Of a stretch of DNA of 64,000 nucleotides, positions 25,998-39,409 are shown piece by piece. Position 1 is the first letter of the stretch. Each line of letters starts with the position of its first letter. The position numbers and the translations under genes are program-made. The DNA is from Pipra filicauda (Eukaryota > Chordata > Aves > Passeriformes > Pipridae): positions 310,001 to 374,000 of the forward strand of contig NW_024104452.1 in the NCBI RefSeq assembly GCF_003945595.2, written 5' to 3'. The notes under the pieces are model-generated. The model did not search any database. It had not been told where the DNA came from and saw only the letters and a program-made list of their open reading frames with translations.

Positions 25998-26019
25998 CCC
26001 CCCCCCCCCCCCCCCCCCC
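25998..26019. repeat. Poly-C tract (22 C)
   Basis: An uninterrupted run of 22 cytosines following a CTTTTCT pyrimidine lead. It could form an i-motif on this strand and a G-quadruplex-like stack on the other. Its length is uncertain in any assembly because such runs are hard to sequence. Confidence 0.9.
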
Positions 26020-28254
26020 TTGGGCTTTCATTTCTCTGAGGCTTGAAAAAAATGACTTTTTTTTCCCTTCATGTGTTGTTCTTGAAATTTGTCCCCTCTT
26101 TCTCCTTGTTCTGACTTTATTATCATTGAAGCCTTTGTCTTTGGGTTCTATAGGGAACAAAACTACGTGTCCCTACACTCCTGTTGTTTTCCAATGCTAA
26201 GCAATGGTAGAGCCACATCTCTCCAATGGCAGCAGTTTCTGTTGACTACAATTCAGCTGTGAGGTGCACACCACCTTTGAAAGTACCCACAATACATTTG
26301 AAAATACCTGAGAAGAAATTCTCTGGCGTGTGTTCCTTTATACGTACAGTCTTTAATGACTAAATGGTAATCCTTATTGATTAGATGATAAAATGAAATG
26401 TGTTGTGATTTTCCTGTGGGTCTTGAAATTTCATCACTGATGTGAATGTGGAGTTGTTTTTGACTTGTCCTTAGTGTAGGAAAAAAACTTTAAATAAACT
26501 CAAGTGAAGCATTCAAAAAGTGCAATCACACTGACAGCTTCCATCCCTCCACTAATTAATTCTGATTTTTTGCTTCAATCCATGTAGAATGTGCATCATC
26601 CTTGAATAAATGAAGAAATGCATATGGAATGGTGTCTGCTCAAAATTGATACAAGTAGAAAAAAGAAACTCTGTACCCCAAGGACATCTTTTATTTTTTT
26701 AAGAAGTGCTAACTGCACTACTAACAGTTTTGAAGATGGAGCTATTAAGTTGGCTTATTTAGTCTTATCAGGAAAGAATTGTGAGAGAGATGTGAACCAT
26801 ATTTTGTGAGCATATGAGAGAGCAGTTGTTAAATTCATTCCAAGACTAAATCATCGTGCATTAAGGATACCCTATAGCAGAAGAGAAACATACTTCAATG
26901 TTTTCATTTTTTTTTAATTCTTTTCAAAGTGCTTTGCTGTTTTACTACCTTGTGTGTGTATGCTTGCACATTTCTATTTTTTTTATTCATTTTGAATTAA
27001 ATCATTATGAATTTTCAGTTCCAAGAATGGCTAGTAAACACGATTTCAGTGTGTGCTGAGGGAATTTTAGGGAAACAAAATCACTCTAGATGATCTACAG
27101 TTTCAGCAAGGGATCTAGAGATGTTATTTTCATCTCATTTATCATGAGGCTTTTACTCACAAGGCACGAAGAAACCTCAGAGTACTAATGCTTGCTAGGT
27201 TTATGGGCTTGATCCTTAAAATAGAGTGGACAGATATGTGGTAATTATGAAAATTAAACAAGTATTATAAAATCGAACCATTTAAAGTTATCTGAAATCC
27301 ATGTGTAGCCTTTTATATTTTGATTATGCTAAACGAATTTAGAAGTGAATGAAGTAATTTATAGGCTGCTACAAGTAAAATATCATGAGTTCATGCTACC
27401 TCGATTATGCATTTAGAAGTTACCTGAGGAGAACAGTTTACACTCCCAATAGTGGAAATCAAAGTGCAATTGATTAATGGGCTCCATTTAGAGATACCTG
27501 GGAAGCAGTCACAGAACTTTAGTGTGTGGTAGATAATTGCTTTTCCCGGCACATCAGAAATGAAAATACGAAAGGTAAAGCTCGAAAAAAAAGTTAATGT
27601 AGAAGTAACATGGCTGTGTATACACTTTCCCAGAACTGATTCACCCTCCTAGCAGTGTAAGAGGGCTACAGCGCTCTTGAGACCTGAAGTAGCATGTTTT
27701 GAGATAGCTTGAGAGTCTCTGTAGAAAATTGAAATGTAAATCAAGACCGTAAAAATCACTCACCATAAAAATCAAGATTCAGGAAGACAGTAGCAAAGAC
27801 TGATCAGTCTTACTTATTCTCATCATACTGATGGCTCCTTTCTTATTTGCAGTGCAAGTCTTAGAGTGAAAGTTAAGAACACACCTGAAGAAGAGGGGAC
27901 CATCTGGGGGAAGAATAGGAGAGTGTTGATTTCTTTCTGAGCAGAAAATAACAGTTTGAACAGGTTTCAGAATGGGCACAGACAGGGATAAAGAGGCAAT
28001 GTGTGTAGAGTTAGGAGTATGTGGCTCTGTTGGGGACTGGGGAGAACAGGGAACACACAGATAAACAGGAGAGGTGACAGAAACAGAAACACTGTGGGAA
28101 TTGGCAGGGGCTCTTCTAAGCTTGCTGAAACTCTCAGAAATATTGAGCCACCTGGGTGAAACTATTAATGCTGTGGAGTGTCCCTCCGGTCACCCATAAC
28201 TTTGTAACTTTACAGACAGTGGTCTCAATATTCAAAATAAATCCATACAGATTT

Positions 28255-28292
28255 AAAAAAAAAAAAAAAAGAAACAAAGAAAGAAAAGAAAG
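28255..28292. repeat. A-run followed by GAAA-rich purine tract
   Basis: Sixteen adenines followed by GAAA/AAAG units, with a single pyrimidine at 28275. It resembles a decayed poly-A tail that seeded a GAAA microsatellite. I see no identifiable retroposed sequence upstream. Confidence 0.75.
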
Positions 28293-29789
28293 CCCCTCAA
28301 ACATTGAGTTTCTGTTCTGGAGTACCAAGTGTTCATTTAGATTCATACCACCTGTAGCATGACATTTTCCAGAGCCACTGCTGACGTTCTGTGTGAAATT
28401 TCTGCTGTCTCTGCCTTTCTTAAGGAAAGGAACTCCATAGTTTCTAGTTGTTAGTTTTCCTTTAAAAAAATAATCACCAAATTACTAAAATAATTTATTC
28501 TTGTTTTCAGTTAGGCTCAATATTTGAGTTCTGGTGTCAACCTAGAATGTTAAGAGTGAGACATTGGTCTGGAGTCTTGAGTTTGGGCAACGTTCCAAAT
28601 ATCCAGTAACAGGAGAATTAATGTCATTTTCTTTCGGAATGAGCTGATCTATGGATCAAGGGACAAAAGACAAACTTTTCAAACTTTTTTTAAGAAGTTT
28701 GAGCCTTGTGAGTAACTAAAAATGTCCATGTATTCTTCTACAATGGAAAGAGGAAGTAGAACCCTGTTTTAGCTAACCAGAGAGGAGAAATAACTTGTTT
28801 CATACCAGAAACGTAATATTTCAGTCTCTAGTCTTTTTTTCAGACCTCAGTATTTTTTCTCACGGATGTTGTTACTGCGTCTCTCCAAGATTGCTATTGC
28901 CACTTGTGCCATAGCCATGCCATCTTCATTACCTAAAACTCGATCTCCTCAGCTGATACTTTTGGCTCATCATGGGTTCTAAAAGAACCCACATGTTCTT
29001 TTAGTCCATCTGTTTAGAAATGTGTGCTGCCCCATTTACCTTCCAGGTACAGTACAGTATCTCTCAATTTGTGTGGAAATGTTAAGGAAAAGGGCACAGA
29101 AGCTCTTGGGGAACTGCTGGAATTTATTTTAACTGGTTGTAACCAGTTTGAACTCTTTTTTTCTGTTTGGATTTGGTTTGATCCAATTTGATTCTGACTT
29201 TTCATCAAAAGTGCATTGACTTTTTAATCTACTATAGGGGTTTAATGTTCTGAACTTCATTCTACTTCTAATATATGCTGCTAATCTGACCTAGTATGGT
29301 GATCCAATTGGTTTCTCAGATGCTGTCAAAATGCAATATGTGCATATATATGCTGGAGAGGAACAGATCAAGAAACTGTTATATCTGTTTGAGTCTGTTA
29401 TTCCTGAAAACCATCCGTATTTAACTGGCATTTAAATCACTGTTTTGGAATGAAATATATTTTATGATAAAAATGAAGTTAGTGACTCTTGGAAACCATG
29501 ACATTAGAACACCCAGACCTCAAAATTTTCTAATTCATCTCTCCACAAGGCATAAAAAGCCAACACCTAATTCACTCATGACAAATGTTTGTTTAGTTTT
29601 GTATTTTTTTCTTTCCTTTCAATTGAATAATGGGATGATTCAAAATTTTTGATGCAGACCTTACCTGTTTCCAAATATTCCAAAACATGTCTTACCCTTT
29701 GGAATTCTTTTTAATAGCAATCTTTTAATGATATATACTACTATATATCGCTAAGGGAGAAGCCACTACCTGAGCATTTGACATGTGTG

Positions 29790-30315
29790 TGAAAGTATCT
29801 TCCAGAATATTGATTATCATCCTATCTGGTTTTGGGCACCACAATATAAAAAAGACATTAATCTATTAGAGAGTGTCCAAAGGAGAGCAACAAAGATGGT
29901 GAAGGGTTTCCAGGGGAAGCCATATGAGGAGCAGCTGAGGTCACTTGGTCTGTTCAGCCTGGAGAAGAGGAGACTGAGGGGAGACCTCACTGCAGTTACA
30001 ACTTCTCGTGAGGGATGAGGAGAGGCAGGCACTGATCTCTGCTCTGTGGTGACCAGTAACAGAACTCAAGGGAATGGCTTGAAGTTGTGTCAGGGGAGGT
30101 TTAGGTTGGATATCAAAAAAAGATTCTTCCCCCAGAGGGTGGTTGGGCACTGGAACAGGCTCCCCAGGGAAGTGGTCACAGCATCAAGAAAAGTTTGGAC
30201 AGCACTCTCAGACACATGGTGTGATTTTTAGGGCTGTCCTGTCTAGGGCCAGGAGGTGGACTTTGATGAACCTTGTGGGTCCCTTCCAACTCAGGATATT
30301 CTATGATTCTATGAT
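29790..30315 (+). mobile_element. CR1 LINE 3' fragment, plus strand
   Basis: A plus-strand CR1 copy covering the C-terminal end of ORF2 and the whole 3' UTR. The frame from 29785 contains [21 protein letters not shown] and [14 protein letters not shown] before breaking at about 30018; a second frame resumes with [17 protein letters not shown] (from about 30082). The 3' end carries the diagnostic terminal repeats ATTCTATGATTCTATGAT at 30298-30315. It is 5'-truncated and inactive. Of the copies here it is the best preserved at its 3' end, which suggests a comparatively young CR1 subfamily. Confidence 0.95.
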
Positions 30316-31018
30316 CTAGTGAGGCCATTCCTCAGGCTGCCCTTCAGACAGCCCATGATGGTGACTGAAGACTTTTGCACAGCTGGCAAAAGTAGCCTTC
30401 TGAACACTCTGCTCAAGGAGAAGGAATTGCCCAGTGAGGTGAATCTATGTCACTCTGACTTGTCCCTTCAGTTGTGGTGCTCACTGCCCTCCTGCAACCC
30501 CTGCTCATCATAGACCCCCCCCGCCCAGGACCGTCAGGTGTGGTGAGAGCAGCCCCAAGGCTGCTGACAGACCAGGATGAGACTGGAGCTGGTATCTGAG
30601 CCACACACACGTTGATCTGGCTTCACATCTCCTCCATCTCTGCTTATGAGGGGCTGTACCACAGCAGGATAATCCTGATTCAGCGGGCAAATAAGTAACA
30701 TCCATCTCATACCAGCTTGTAGTTGCCAAGATTGTTTGTGTGGAACAGTTTTCCTGCTAGGTCAAAGAATCTATTCTACGTAGCAGTATATATATATATG
30801 GGTTTTTTCCAAATTATTTTACTACTGCACCTGCAGGTTTTTTTCCATGTCTGCTGGATGCAGCTGCAATTCTTCGCTCACATAAGCTACGCCTTCTTAA
30901 AGGAAAAGCTCTCTCTCTTGTTTCTTTTTTTTGCTTTTGCCTTATGCAAAAAGAACAGAATTCTAAATAAATATACTCTGTTTGCATTTTGCATATGGAA
31001 AATACTGTTCTTATTTTT
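30316..31018. other. Non-coding DNA between two CR1 copies
   Basis: No gene seen. A 154-codon plus-strand frame spans 30723-31187, but its second half is simply the antisense of the next CR1 copy and its first half is phenylalanine/leucine-rich low-complexity translation of T-rich DNA, so I do not call it. A short GC-richer passage lies at 30470-30620. Confidence 0.6.
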
Positions 31019-31230
31019 TCATAGAATCATGGAATGGTTTGGGTTGGAAGGGACCTTAAAGAGCATTTCTTTTCAACCTCCCTGCCACAGGCAGGGACAC
31101 CTCCCACTAGACCAGGTTGCTCAGAGTTCCATCCAAGCTAACCTTGAACACTGCCAAAGTTGGGGCATCCACTACTTTTCTGAATAACTTGTTCCAGTGC
31201 CTCACCACTCTCACAGTAAAGAATTTTTTC
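31019..31230 (-). mobile_element. CR1 LINE 3' fragment, minus strand
   Basis: Minus-strand CR1 with its 3' end at the left (TCATAGAATCATGG from 31019) and the typical 3' UTR wording that follows (GGTTGGAAGGGACCTTAA near 31040). It matches CR1 through the TTTTTTCCTAATATCTAAT passage at about 31220-31232, where an AT-only expansion replaces the expected continuation. No coding potential. Confidence 0.92.
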
Positions 31231-31400
31231 CTAATATCTAATATAAATTAACATATAATATAATAAGCTAATATAATAGATATAATAAAATATTTTATAC
31301 TAATGTAAAATATAATAAATATACAATAATATAAGAAAGATACTAATATATAATAATAAACCACATAATAATAAAAATGTAGTTAGTAATAATATATAAC
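31231..31400. repeat. AT-only expansion inside or at the edge of a CR1 copy
   Basis: About 170 bp composed almost only of A and T in TAATA/ATATAA units. It begins within the CR1 word CTAATATCTAAT and ends with AACCTAAAC (about 31397-31405), the word that in intact CR1 copies directly follows it (compare ATCCAACCTAAAC at about 21228-21240 in this window). That layout suggests a microsatellite grown from CR1's own AATATCTAA sequence. Confidence 0.75.
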
Positions 31401-31405
31401 CTAAA

Positions 31406-34092
31406 CTGAGGTTTTGTTCTACCTCATCTGTTCTGCCTGCGATAGTAAGTCCATGTCAGCCCATGTATGGAGTTCATGGAAATCCAGATGTGGTGTGCTA
31501 ACTCTGTACTTATTCCCCAAAATGACTTAATACTGAAAACACAAAAGCAATAATTTTCAGGAACAGGAAACCTTTGGTAAATGTTTTTCCCTCTGTACCG
31601 GTGTATCTTAATCAGCTAATCAATCAGATCATTTTCCTTTTCATACTGATTACATGGTGTTTTGACTCTTGAGCAGAGATGGATGATGGCAGCCATTCAT
31701 TTATGTAATGCGGTAGCTTCCCAAAATACCTGACGCCTGTGGAAGTTTCCTTTCCCAGTGCTATTCTTTCTGCTACAATCATATTAATTTTCAGTACAAC
31801 TGAATAGAAATGTGGCTGGGGTTCATGGTTCATGTTGTAAATGATTCTGCTTGTCAGGAGAGTGACCTAAAGAGGAAATTTGTAAGTGACAAGAGCTTGC
31901 CTTTACAATATGCAACCTCCAGGCAATTATCACTTTATCACAATGATGAGGAAAATGTGCAGCTGGAAGAAAGGTCATTTGTTTTAATGTTATCTACCCT
32001 TGATGTCACTGAGCTTTAAAGTAATTATATTCAACCTTCCATTAGAAAAGAAAAATGGCAACTGTAAGTGTGGGGATTTTTTTCCAAGTTGCTTGGTGTC
32101 TGTGAGCTGGGATGCCAAACCTCTGATTACATCCTTGCAACAACCCTGACAATGGAATGTGTTTTTTCCCCTGCTTAATACAAGAAAACCAGCAGGAGGT
32201 CTTACTTTCAAAGGCATTTGATAAAGGAGCCCACTCACAGAGCTGAGAGGAAATCAATGGAACTTTTTCGTTTCATGGGGCTCTATGATGCTTAAGTCCC
32301 ATCGTATAATTCATTGCTTTTATGTGATTTTTCTGACAGCGTTCTGTCTTCTGGTTCACTCTGCCTTTTGTCTCATGCTCACATTTATATTTGGCAAGTT
32401 TGCTTGTAATTTTGTGCTGTGAAATCTAGGATATGGCAAAGCACTCTGTTGGCGCACTCTAATAAGATTTTTTTTTTTGTAAATAGAACCTATCAGTGAC
32501 AGCTGAATAGCACTGTTATCACTAAATGAGCTCAAGAAAGAAATCTTCAGTGGCCGTAATACATATTCTCCCATGCCTCACTTCAAACTTGTAAATGTGC
32601 ATTAAAAAGGAAATAATCCCTGTTGCCCATTCAAAATTCCTGGCCTAAGATAGGAACGAGCTATTGTATTTATGTTTCTCTCCTCTCCCTGGGAGCGATG
32701 CTAATAATGTAACTTGGAGGTTGCAAGGCACAGATGAGCCAGCATGAGCAGACAGATTCCCATTCGGCTGCTGATGGATGTTGGAGTTTTTATGGGGTGG
32801 GCTGTGAGCCACAGCCAGGGGCTCCATGGAGCTGGTGCAGGCACAGCTCCAGGAGCTGCTCCATTTGCTGGCCTGGCAGTTTGGAGGCTGATTCACATCC
32901 TGGCTGAGTTGTACAGGTGCACAATGTGCCAGGTCTCTTGTGCCGTCTCAGCACATTCTTATGAAAGGAGGGCTCTGGATTGTGTGCCTGTCTTCCCTGA
33001 TCAGGGAAGTTCACTGGAAAATCATGAGAGGGCAAGGTTGGGACTTAATGCAGGTGACATGCAATGAGACATAGCTTTGAGTTGTAAGTAAACAAATGTT
33101 AAAAACTAGTATATATTTTCTTCTTTATCTATCGAAATCTTAGGCTGAACAGCTTTTGGCCAGAGGCTGGTCCAGCATTGAAGATCAAGGCTTACCTTGG
33201 CCATTCATTACATCCTCTTGGATGTCCTGTCTTCAAATTAGGAAGTCTGTACTTTTTCCCGGTCATGTAAAAAATACATTTCTTGAGAGGATTTTCAGGA
33301 GAGGAGGCTTCCTGCTGCTCTTTGCCTGTCAGCAGTTCCTGCCCTAACACAGTAGCTTCCCGTGCAGCCTTTGATGTGTGGATTTTGGGCAGTCCCACAG
33401 CCTGACCTTGCAATAATCTCTTTCCTGGGCAGAATGTCCTCCCCAGCCATTTCCATAAGCTCCCTAAGGTGTGTGCTCTCCATTGGCAAGAATGTTCCTT
33501 CTCCTATTATTTGGTTTGTTGTATGTGGTGTGGGAAAAGAGGGGCCTCCTGATACACATCTTAGATTTTACACATTGACACACTTTTTAAACCCTGTGTC
33601 TGTCACTTACTAGTGGCTCTAGCAGAGGCACCTCAGTTAAATTCCTGAATTGCTTTCCTATCTGTCCCTGTTATGAGTTATTACCCTTGGATGTACTAGA
33701 AGGAGAACAGAAAAACCTTTTTCACAATGTGATTTTTTTATAGTCAAAGAAAATTTGTGATGGAAAAAAGTACCGAAGTTACATTTTCTTTTTTGGATGC
33801 ATTTTTGTTTAATTTCATAACATTGAATAAATTTTGTGCTTAAGGCTGTTGGACACACAGGAAATCCTCCAAGATTGTTTGGAAGTGTCTGTGCAGATAG
33901 AGAAGGAACAACTGTGGACAGATCTCTAAGATCTGAAGGACCATGATGACTGCTAAGCTTTTATTTCAGTCAAGTTTCATTCTGGTTTAAAGAAGAAAAA
34001 GAAAAGAGAAGAAAGCTGGAATGTTCATATAGAGAAAAATTTACAGTTAGAAGATCGCCACAGTGAGAAAATACAGGAAAACAACTGAAAAC
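31406..34092. other. Non-coding unique DNA
   Basis: No supported gene. A GC-richer portion at about 32690-33000 has overlapping frames on both strands (107 codons plus, 81 and 83 codons minus) without recognisable motifs, start context or codon bias, so I treat them as chance frames. Confidence 0.6.
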
Positions 34093-34192
34093 TCATAGAA
34101 TCATAGAATGACTTAAGTTAGAAGGGACCTTAAGGACCATCTATTTCCAAAGCCCTGCCATGGGCGGGGACACCAAATGACCTGGTTTTGCC
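34093..34192 (-). mobile_element. Very short CR1 3' UTR fragment, minus strand
   Basis: About 100 bp of CR1 3' UTR with the terminal repeats TCATAGAATCATAGAATG at its left edge, then AGAAGGGACCTTAAGGACC. It ends near a diverged GACCTGGTTTTGC, equivalent to the GACCAGGTTGCTC of the copy at 31019. An extreme 5' truncation, inactive. Confidence 0.92.
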
Positions 34193-37100
34193 TTTGATTT
34201 GTCACAGGAATCTTTTTGTTTGTTTGAAAGAAACGTAATAAGATGGAGAAAGGTTAGGGAAGAGCATCTAGAGAAAGGTATAGAAAAATCTTCATAACCA
34301 TTGTTCTGTTTATAGTGTGCAGATGGTTTATGTTGCTGTACTTTTTCTCCCCTTGGATGCTATTATTTCCCTTTCCTGATAGTATGAAGGGAAATAAAAA
34401 AAAAGAAATCCTAGGGTCAGTTTATTGATTTAGAGCTGCCAAATTCTCCTGATGTGCCACTCTAACAGCTAATTGAAAGGCTTCTGTCGGGTAATCAAAA
34501 GTATGCTTTTGGGAGCTGAAACACCCTGTTTTGCTTCTCAACTTTTTGATCTGAAATAACTAAGTGAGCTGTTCTAGGAAGCTGACTATGGAGATGCATG
34601 TCTCTAATTTCCTCCTTTCACTGGCCCCAACTGTGCCCAGCCTTTCGAGCTCCTTTTAACAAACAGTCATTAAAAGCAAAGTAGTTGTCTTCGGATTATT
34701 CTGTTCCTCAAAACCTCATTAGGTCTTGAAACTTGCTTTCTGCTCAGAATTCCACTTTCCATCTTCAGTGAAGAAATAGACATCATTATTTAACTCTGTA
34801 GAAAACAAAAAGAGATTTTTAAGCCTCTCTACCTTATTCATGTTTGTGACTGTCTTCTTTAGCCTGTGTAAGAAATATCACGATTGAAGGGCTACATTAA
34901 GCCATAAAGACATTTCTTTTCCAAACCAGGCTGTCTCTCTCTTCCGCCTGCAAATATCTCAGCATTGCCATAACTTTATTCAAGTAAATTCAACCAATAC
35001 ACATCTCAGAGAAATGAGATTTGTAATGGTCTTAAATAATTTCTCATCCTTAAAGTATATTTATCTATTTTTGCCTACACATACATGGTAAAAAGTGTGG
35101 TCTTGATTTATTTTAAAAAATGTGATGTACAACTTCAGCAGTGGGGTAGGTGCACCATTAATCTATTTCTGGAAGTGTGAAGTCAGAAAAGCAAAATCTA
35201 ATTCTATGACATTTTTATTTTTGTCAGTATTGGGCCTTATCACAGGTGTTGGTCCTTCTTTCCCATGACAGACAATTAGTGTTCTGTCAGTGCACTCTTG
35301 TTATAATTAAATTGCTATTATACATGCTGTTTCACTGTTTAGCTGTACTAGCCTAAGATTTGGGTCTTTGTAACAGAGTTTGTTTTCCAGATGTGCATTT
35401 TGATTAGTATAACCTAATAGGATTAACAACTTCTGAATAGCAAACCTGAGTTTAATATTTTAAAACTCCTTTAGATCCTGGTCAGGTGTCCAGATCTGTC
35501 CAGATGTCTCCGTGTGACTGCAGGACACGGGAGCCTTGATTTGAAGGTGTCCAGGGCAAGACTGCAATACCAGCCTTACTCTGAGAAGAGCTGAGGTGGG
35601 GGGAGAAGAGGGCTGGAATTTTTCATCCTAACATAACATAAAAATTCCTACCTATGCTGCCTGAGAGAAGTCCTCCTCTTCTCTTCAGGACTTCTGCAAG
35701 GTCAACACTGAAAAGATTCTCTTGTAAATTCAGAAAATCCCATATAGTAGAACTAGATGAATGCATAAGGTTTTCACCTGGCCAGCCCCATGGCACGACT
35801 TTTGTGCTCTGTAATGAAATTGGGTTTAAAATTAGATGAAAAAATAATAATTCAAATTCTCTTTTTAAATTTTTTTTTATTTAAGTACTTTTGTTTGCTA
35901 TTTCAAACTTTCTTGAACAGCAGTAGTAGGTGAAAATTATGCTTTTCAAAATATAGAAAGGTTCTCCAACCCTTGTGAATTCAGATGACAAGGCTTAAGA
36001 AACAAGAGAATAAAATTCCAAGATGCATGTGATAAAATGGTGAAAGTTGGGAGTGCTGCAACTAGAAAGTTTAGCTGTGAGCATTCAATCTCAGCAAAAG
36101 ATAAGAGATTTTTCTCTCCAGAGAACGCCACTTTCAAATGAAACTGGAACTATGTTTAAATTTAATGTTGAGATCCCTGTTTAAAATGAATTATGGTCTC
36201 ATTATAAAGACATTCTGCAAAAATCAGCAAACTGGTTTAGCTGTAGTCATCCAAACCACTGGAGTTGTCAGAATTTTCTACAAAAAGGCAGTAGATTTTA
36301 GTAAATACTTTAGTAAAGAATATAAAAATACAAGAAAGAGAAAAAAAATTATTTTCTAGTAGTGTCAAATGAATGACTGTAGTTTTGGGCACAGGTTCAG
36401 AAGCAAGCAAAAAAGCTCGTGAATGATTCAGCCATAACATTTGTAAATGTGTCATCCAAAAGTCCCTCCATATACTCTTTTTTTGAAAGGTCAAATCTTG
36501 TTAAAAACAGGACTGTTCTAGATGAGATGGTCCCAGGAGGTCTAATCTGCCATTGACAACTGAGCTGTGTGAGACAAGGCAGACAGTGGGCAGAAAAACC
36601 AACTGACCCTCACCTGTGAAGAGACCCACTGGAGTGAGAACTGGGGCAAACACTGTCTTTCCCTTTTCAGTCATTCTCCCCTCTCTTAGAGAATGTTCTG
36701 CATTTGCCCATGAGTCAGTGGATGACATCAGATATGACATGGAACACAACTGTCCCTCTCTGAATGGCAATAGCATGTCCTGACATCAGGGAGGCGTTGT
36801 GAAGATAGGTTTATTTTCTAGTAATTTGACTGTCTGAAGTAATTTGACTATATAAATGATAAAGGTGCCGATCTGGAGCTGTGTTTCCACCCTTTCATGT
36901 GATTTCTTGTGTGTAAAACAGACTACCTTCTTCAGCTGGAAATTCCTCTGGGAAATTTTCTGTGAGAAGCCAGGAGCTCACTCTCTGCAGGTGGGATCCC
37001 ACTGTGAATCCTGGTGTGTTCAATCATGGTTTTCTGAACTGTATGTTCTCGTGTGTGTGTGCTCATGTTTTGCCAGACAGAGCAAGGTAAGGACCGAACG

Positions 37101-39409
37101 CCAATGTGTGAGTGGAAGAGAGACTCTACTACCTTATTTCTTGGTATTTTAAAATAAAAATAATTGCTGTCTGCTTGGGTGGAAAGGTGTAAGTGGGCTT
37201 AATTTGTGAAGCTGGCAGATGAAGAGAACATAAAGATTCTTGTTCGAAGTGGTATGATCAAAATACGACAGCAGATAGCAACTTTACAATGTCACCTACA
37301 TTTTTCTAGTTACGAAAGGTGACTAAATTTTATAAACAGTTTTTGGAATGCGTATTTTTTAGGAAAGCACAAACATTTAATTTAAAAACCAAGCATGGAT
37401 AACCCAGATACTGAAAAGCTAATGAATCTTTGTTTCTGGAGGCCATTTACTTCAAGAAATCACCCTCTTGTCTTAACTGCATGTCCCAGGGAGAGAGGTG
37501 ACTAAGAGCTACTGAGATGTACCTGCCTTCACTTTTCATGATGGGAGAGTGGTAACCAGCACTGGAAGCATATTCTGACTAAAATGGAAAATTTTTGGAG
37601 AGAAGTAGAAGTTTGAAGAAAAGTACAATGTCAACATTTCCTGTAGAAAGCTTTTTATTTTTCTTTCTTTCATATTCCCTCTGTAAGAATAAGATTTTAT
37701 TTACCCCTTGCAGTGTATATCCATAATGAGGTCCCACTGTTTATCATAGTCATTCTTTCATTCAGTTTTAATTATTAATTTCTGTGGTTGTGTACCTGTT
37801 GGAGCAATGTATTTGTATGTTAGTATGCCAAAGATATTGGGAATTACACTTGCTCTTCAAATCTGAAAACCCTGTGTTTTTCTCAGAGAATTTCTGAATA
37901 AGAGAATGGATTTGTCAGGCATGGAGATCTGAAAGCTTACTCTATCTATTGCTTTATACAGTGATTAGGTTACACTGTCACCAGCCTGTTTAAAAGGAGC
38001 TGCCTGAGTTGAAGAACAGATGTTTTGATTCAACATATTTACATTTACAAAATCTGGGTGGCCTGGAAGCTCTGTGTTTACACCATAATGAATTGATTTT
38101 TCAAATACTCTGAAAATGAATCAAATGAATGCAAATCTGTGACAGGATATTTCCTACCAAAAATAAAACTGAATCAATTCTTAATCTGTGTAATTCTCAG
38201 GCTTCTTGTTCTTCCAGGCTATTAATACTCGTCCATGCAATGTTACCCACAGACTCTTCGAGTGCCAGTCATGAATATTAGAAACCTCTGAGAGAATTTT
38301 GATAATATGTTCCTTAGAAACTCATACAAAGTAGTCCTGACTCTTGCCTGTTCTCCAAGGTTATGAACTTTATAGCATAGCAAAAACTTCCTTTCACAGA
38401 GCCAGGACTTCACTCTGGAATTTGGGGAGTAGTGCTCAACTCAGAAATTTTGGTCACAATTTGTGTCTTGATGCACGACTGGATCTGTCCCAAAGATTTG
38501 AGGGTCAACAGCACCTCCTCGTGTTGGAAATGTACCTGTTTAAATATTCATGATCTATTTCCTGAAATACTTTTTAAATATGGTATTTTCTATGCAATAA
38601 ATAATTAAAATAGTTCCCTGGTTCACAGAAGAGTCCCTTTCTGTGGATTATTAGTAAAAATACTTGAGGATTGCTAATGAAAACGTTAAATTAAAAAACG
38701 AATGGCATTTTGCCACATACTTTTCAAGCAATGTATTCAGACATCAGCTCTTCCTGCTCCTTGATACCCAGCCTGCTTTGCTTCAGCTGGTTTGAATGCT
38801 GCCATGTGTGTATGGTTTGTTACATGCCGGTCCAGACTACAGGACTAGGTCTTACATTTAGGACTCAGAAATATTTCCAATTGCCTTTTAAAAAAATTGA
38901 AAAAAATCCCAACATTGGCTTTACTTCATGTATGAAAGTATGTGCTTTTACTGAAAATAGTACAACTTAATTCTGTTAACAGCAAAGACCCACTGCAATG
39001 TGTCAACAATTTTCCTGTGGTGTGTAATTCTTCCAGAATGTCCTGCTCACTAAAGGCAGTCCATTTCATGTGATAATTTAAAACTTGTTCTTTTATTTCA
39101 TCTTTTCTGGATAGAAAGTCTTTATTTTAGATTTTGTTGTTTGTTTATTTTGACTGTTATTGTTGAAATACTTTAGGGAAACAAAATATTGTAATTTACT
39201 TAAACTGTTTTTTCACCTGTGTTTTTCTCCACCCACCCATGCTGTTAGATAAAATTCTTCAAGGTAAACATGCATGGAAGAAAGTGATTAGTATCTACCA
39301 AAGTAAAATTATGCCCAACTAACCTCACAGCAGTGAGACCTGTAGGAAAAAAATGGGAGCAGATGTTGTCTGTCTTGATATTCTGCTTCCTATGGCATAT
39401 ATTAGCCAG
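34193..39409. other. Non-coding unique DNA
   Basis: No gene or clear dispersed repeat. The part at 34430-34720 is compositionally complex with words such as CAGCTAATTGAAAGG and TAATCAAAAG, which could mark a conserved non-coding element, but nothing in the single sequence proves it. Frames do not exceed 98 codons. Confidence 0.6.

Larger units (their letters stand above)
22307..29789. other. Non-coding unique DNA
   Basis: No gene or clear dispersed repeat. The stretch includes the 15-T run at 23966-23980, a 23-bp-period duplication, an (AAT)n repeat, a 22-C tract and a purine tract, each listed separately. The part at 27260-27500 is AT-rich but compositionally complex, with several ATTA/TAAT cores, and could be a conserved non-coding element; I cannot test conservation here. 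Confidence 0.6.

Noticed and set aside
29730..29749. Perfect 8-bp inverted repeat GATATATA / TATATATC with a four-base loop
   Set aside because: Alternating AT sequence is self-complementary by nature, so this carries little information.
30723..31187. 154-codon plus-strand open frame with hydrophobic stretches resembling membrane segments
   Set aside because: The second half is antisense CR1 3' UTR and the first half is translation of T-rich DNA, which always looks hydrophobic.
32744..33067. 107-codon plus-strand frame in a GC-richer patch
   Set aside because: Minus-strand frames of 81 and 83 codons overlap it, there is no recognisable homology, and there is no promoter-like CpG density.
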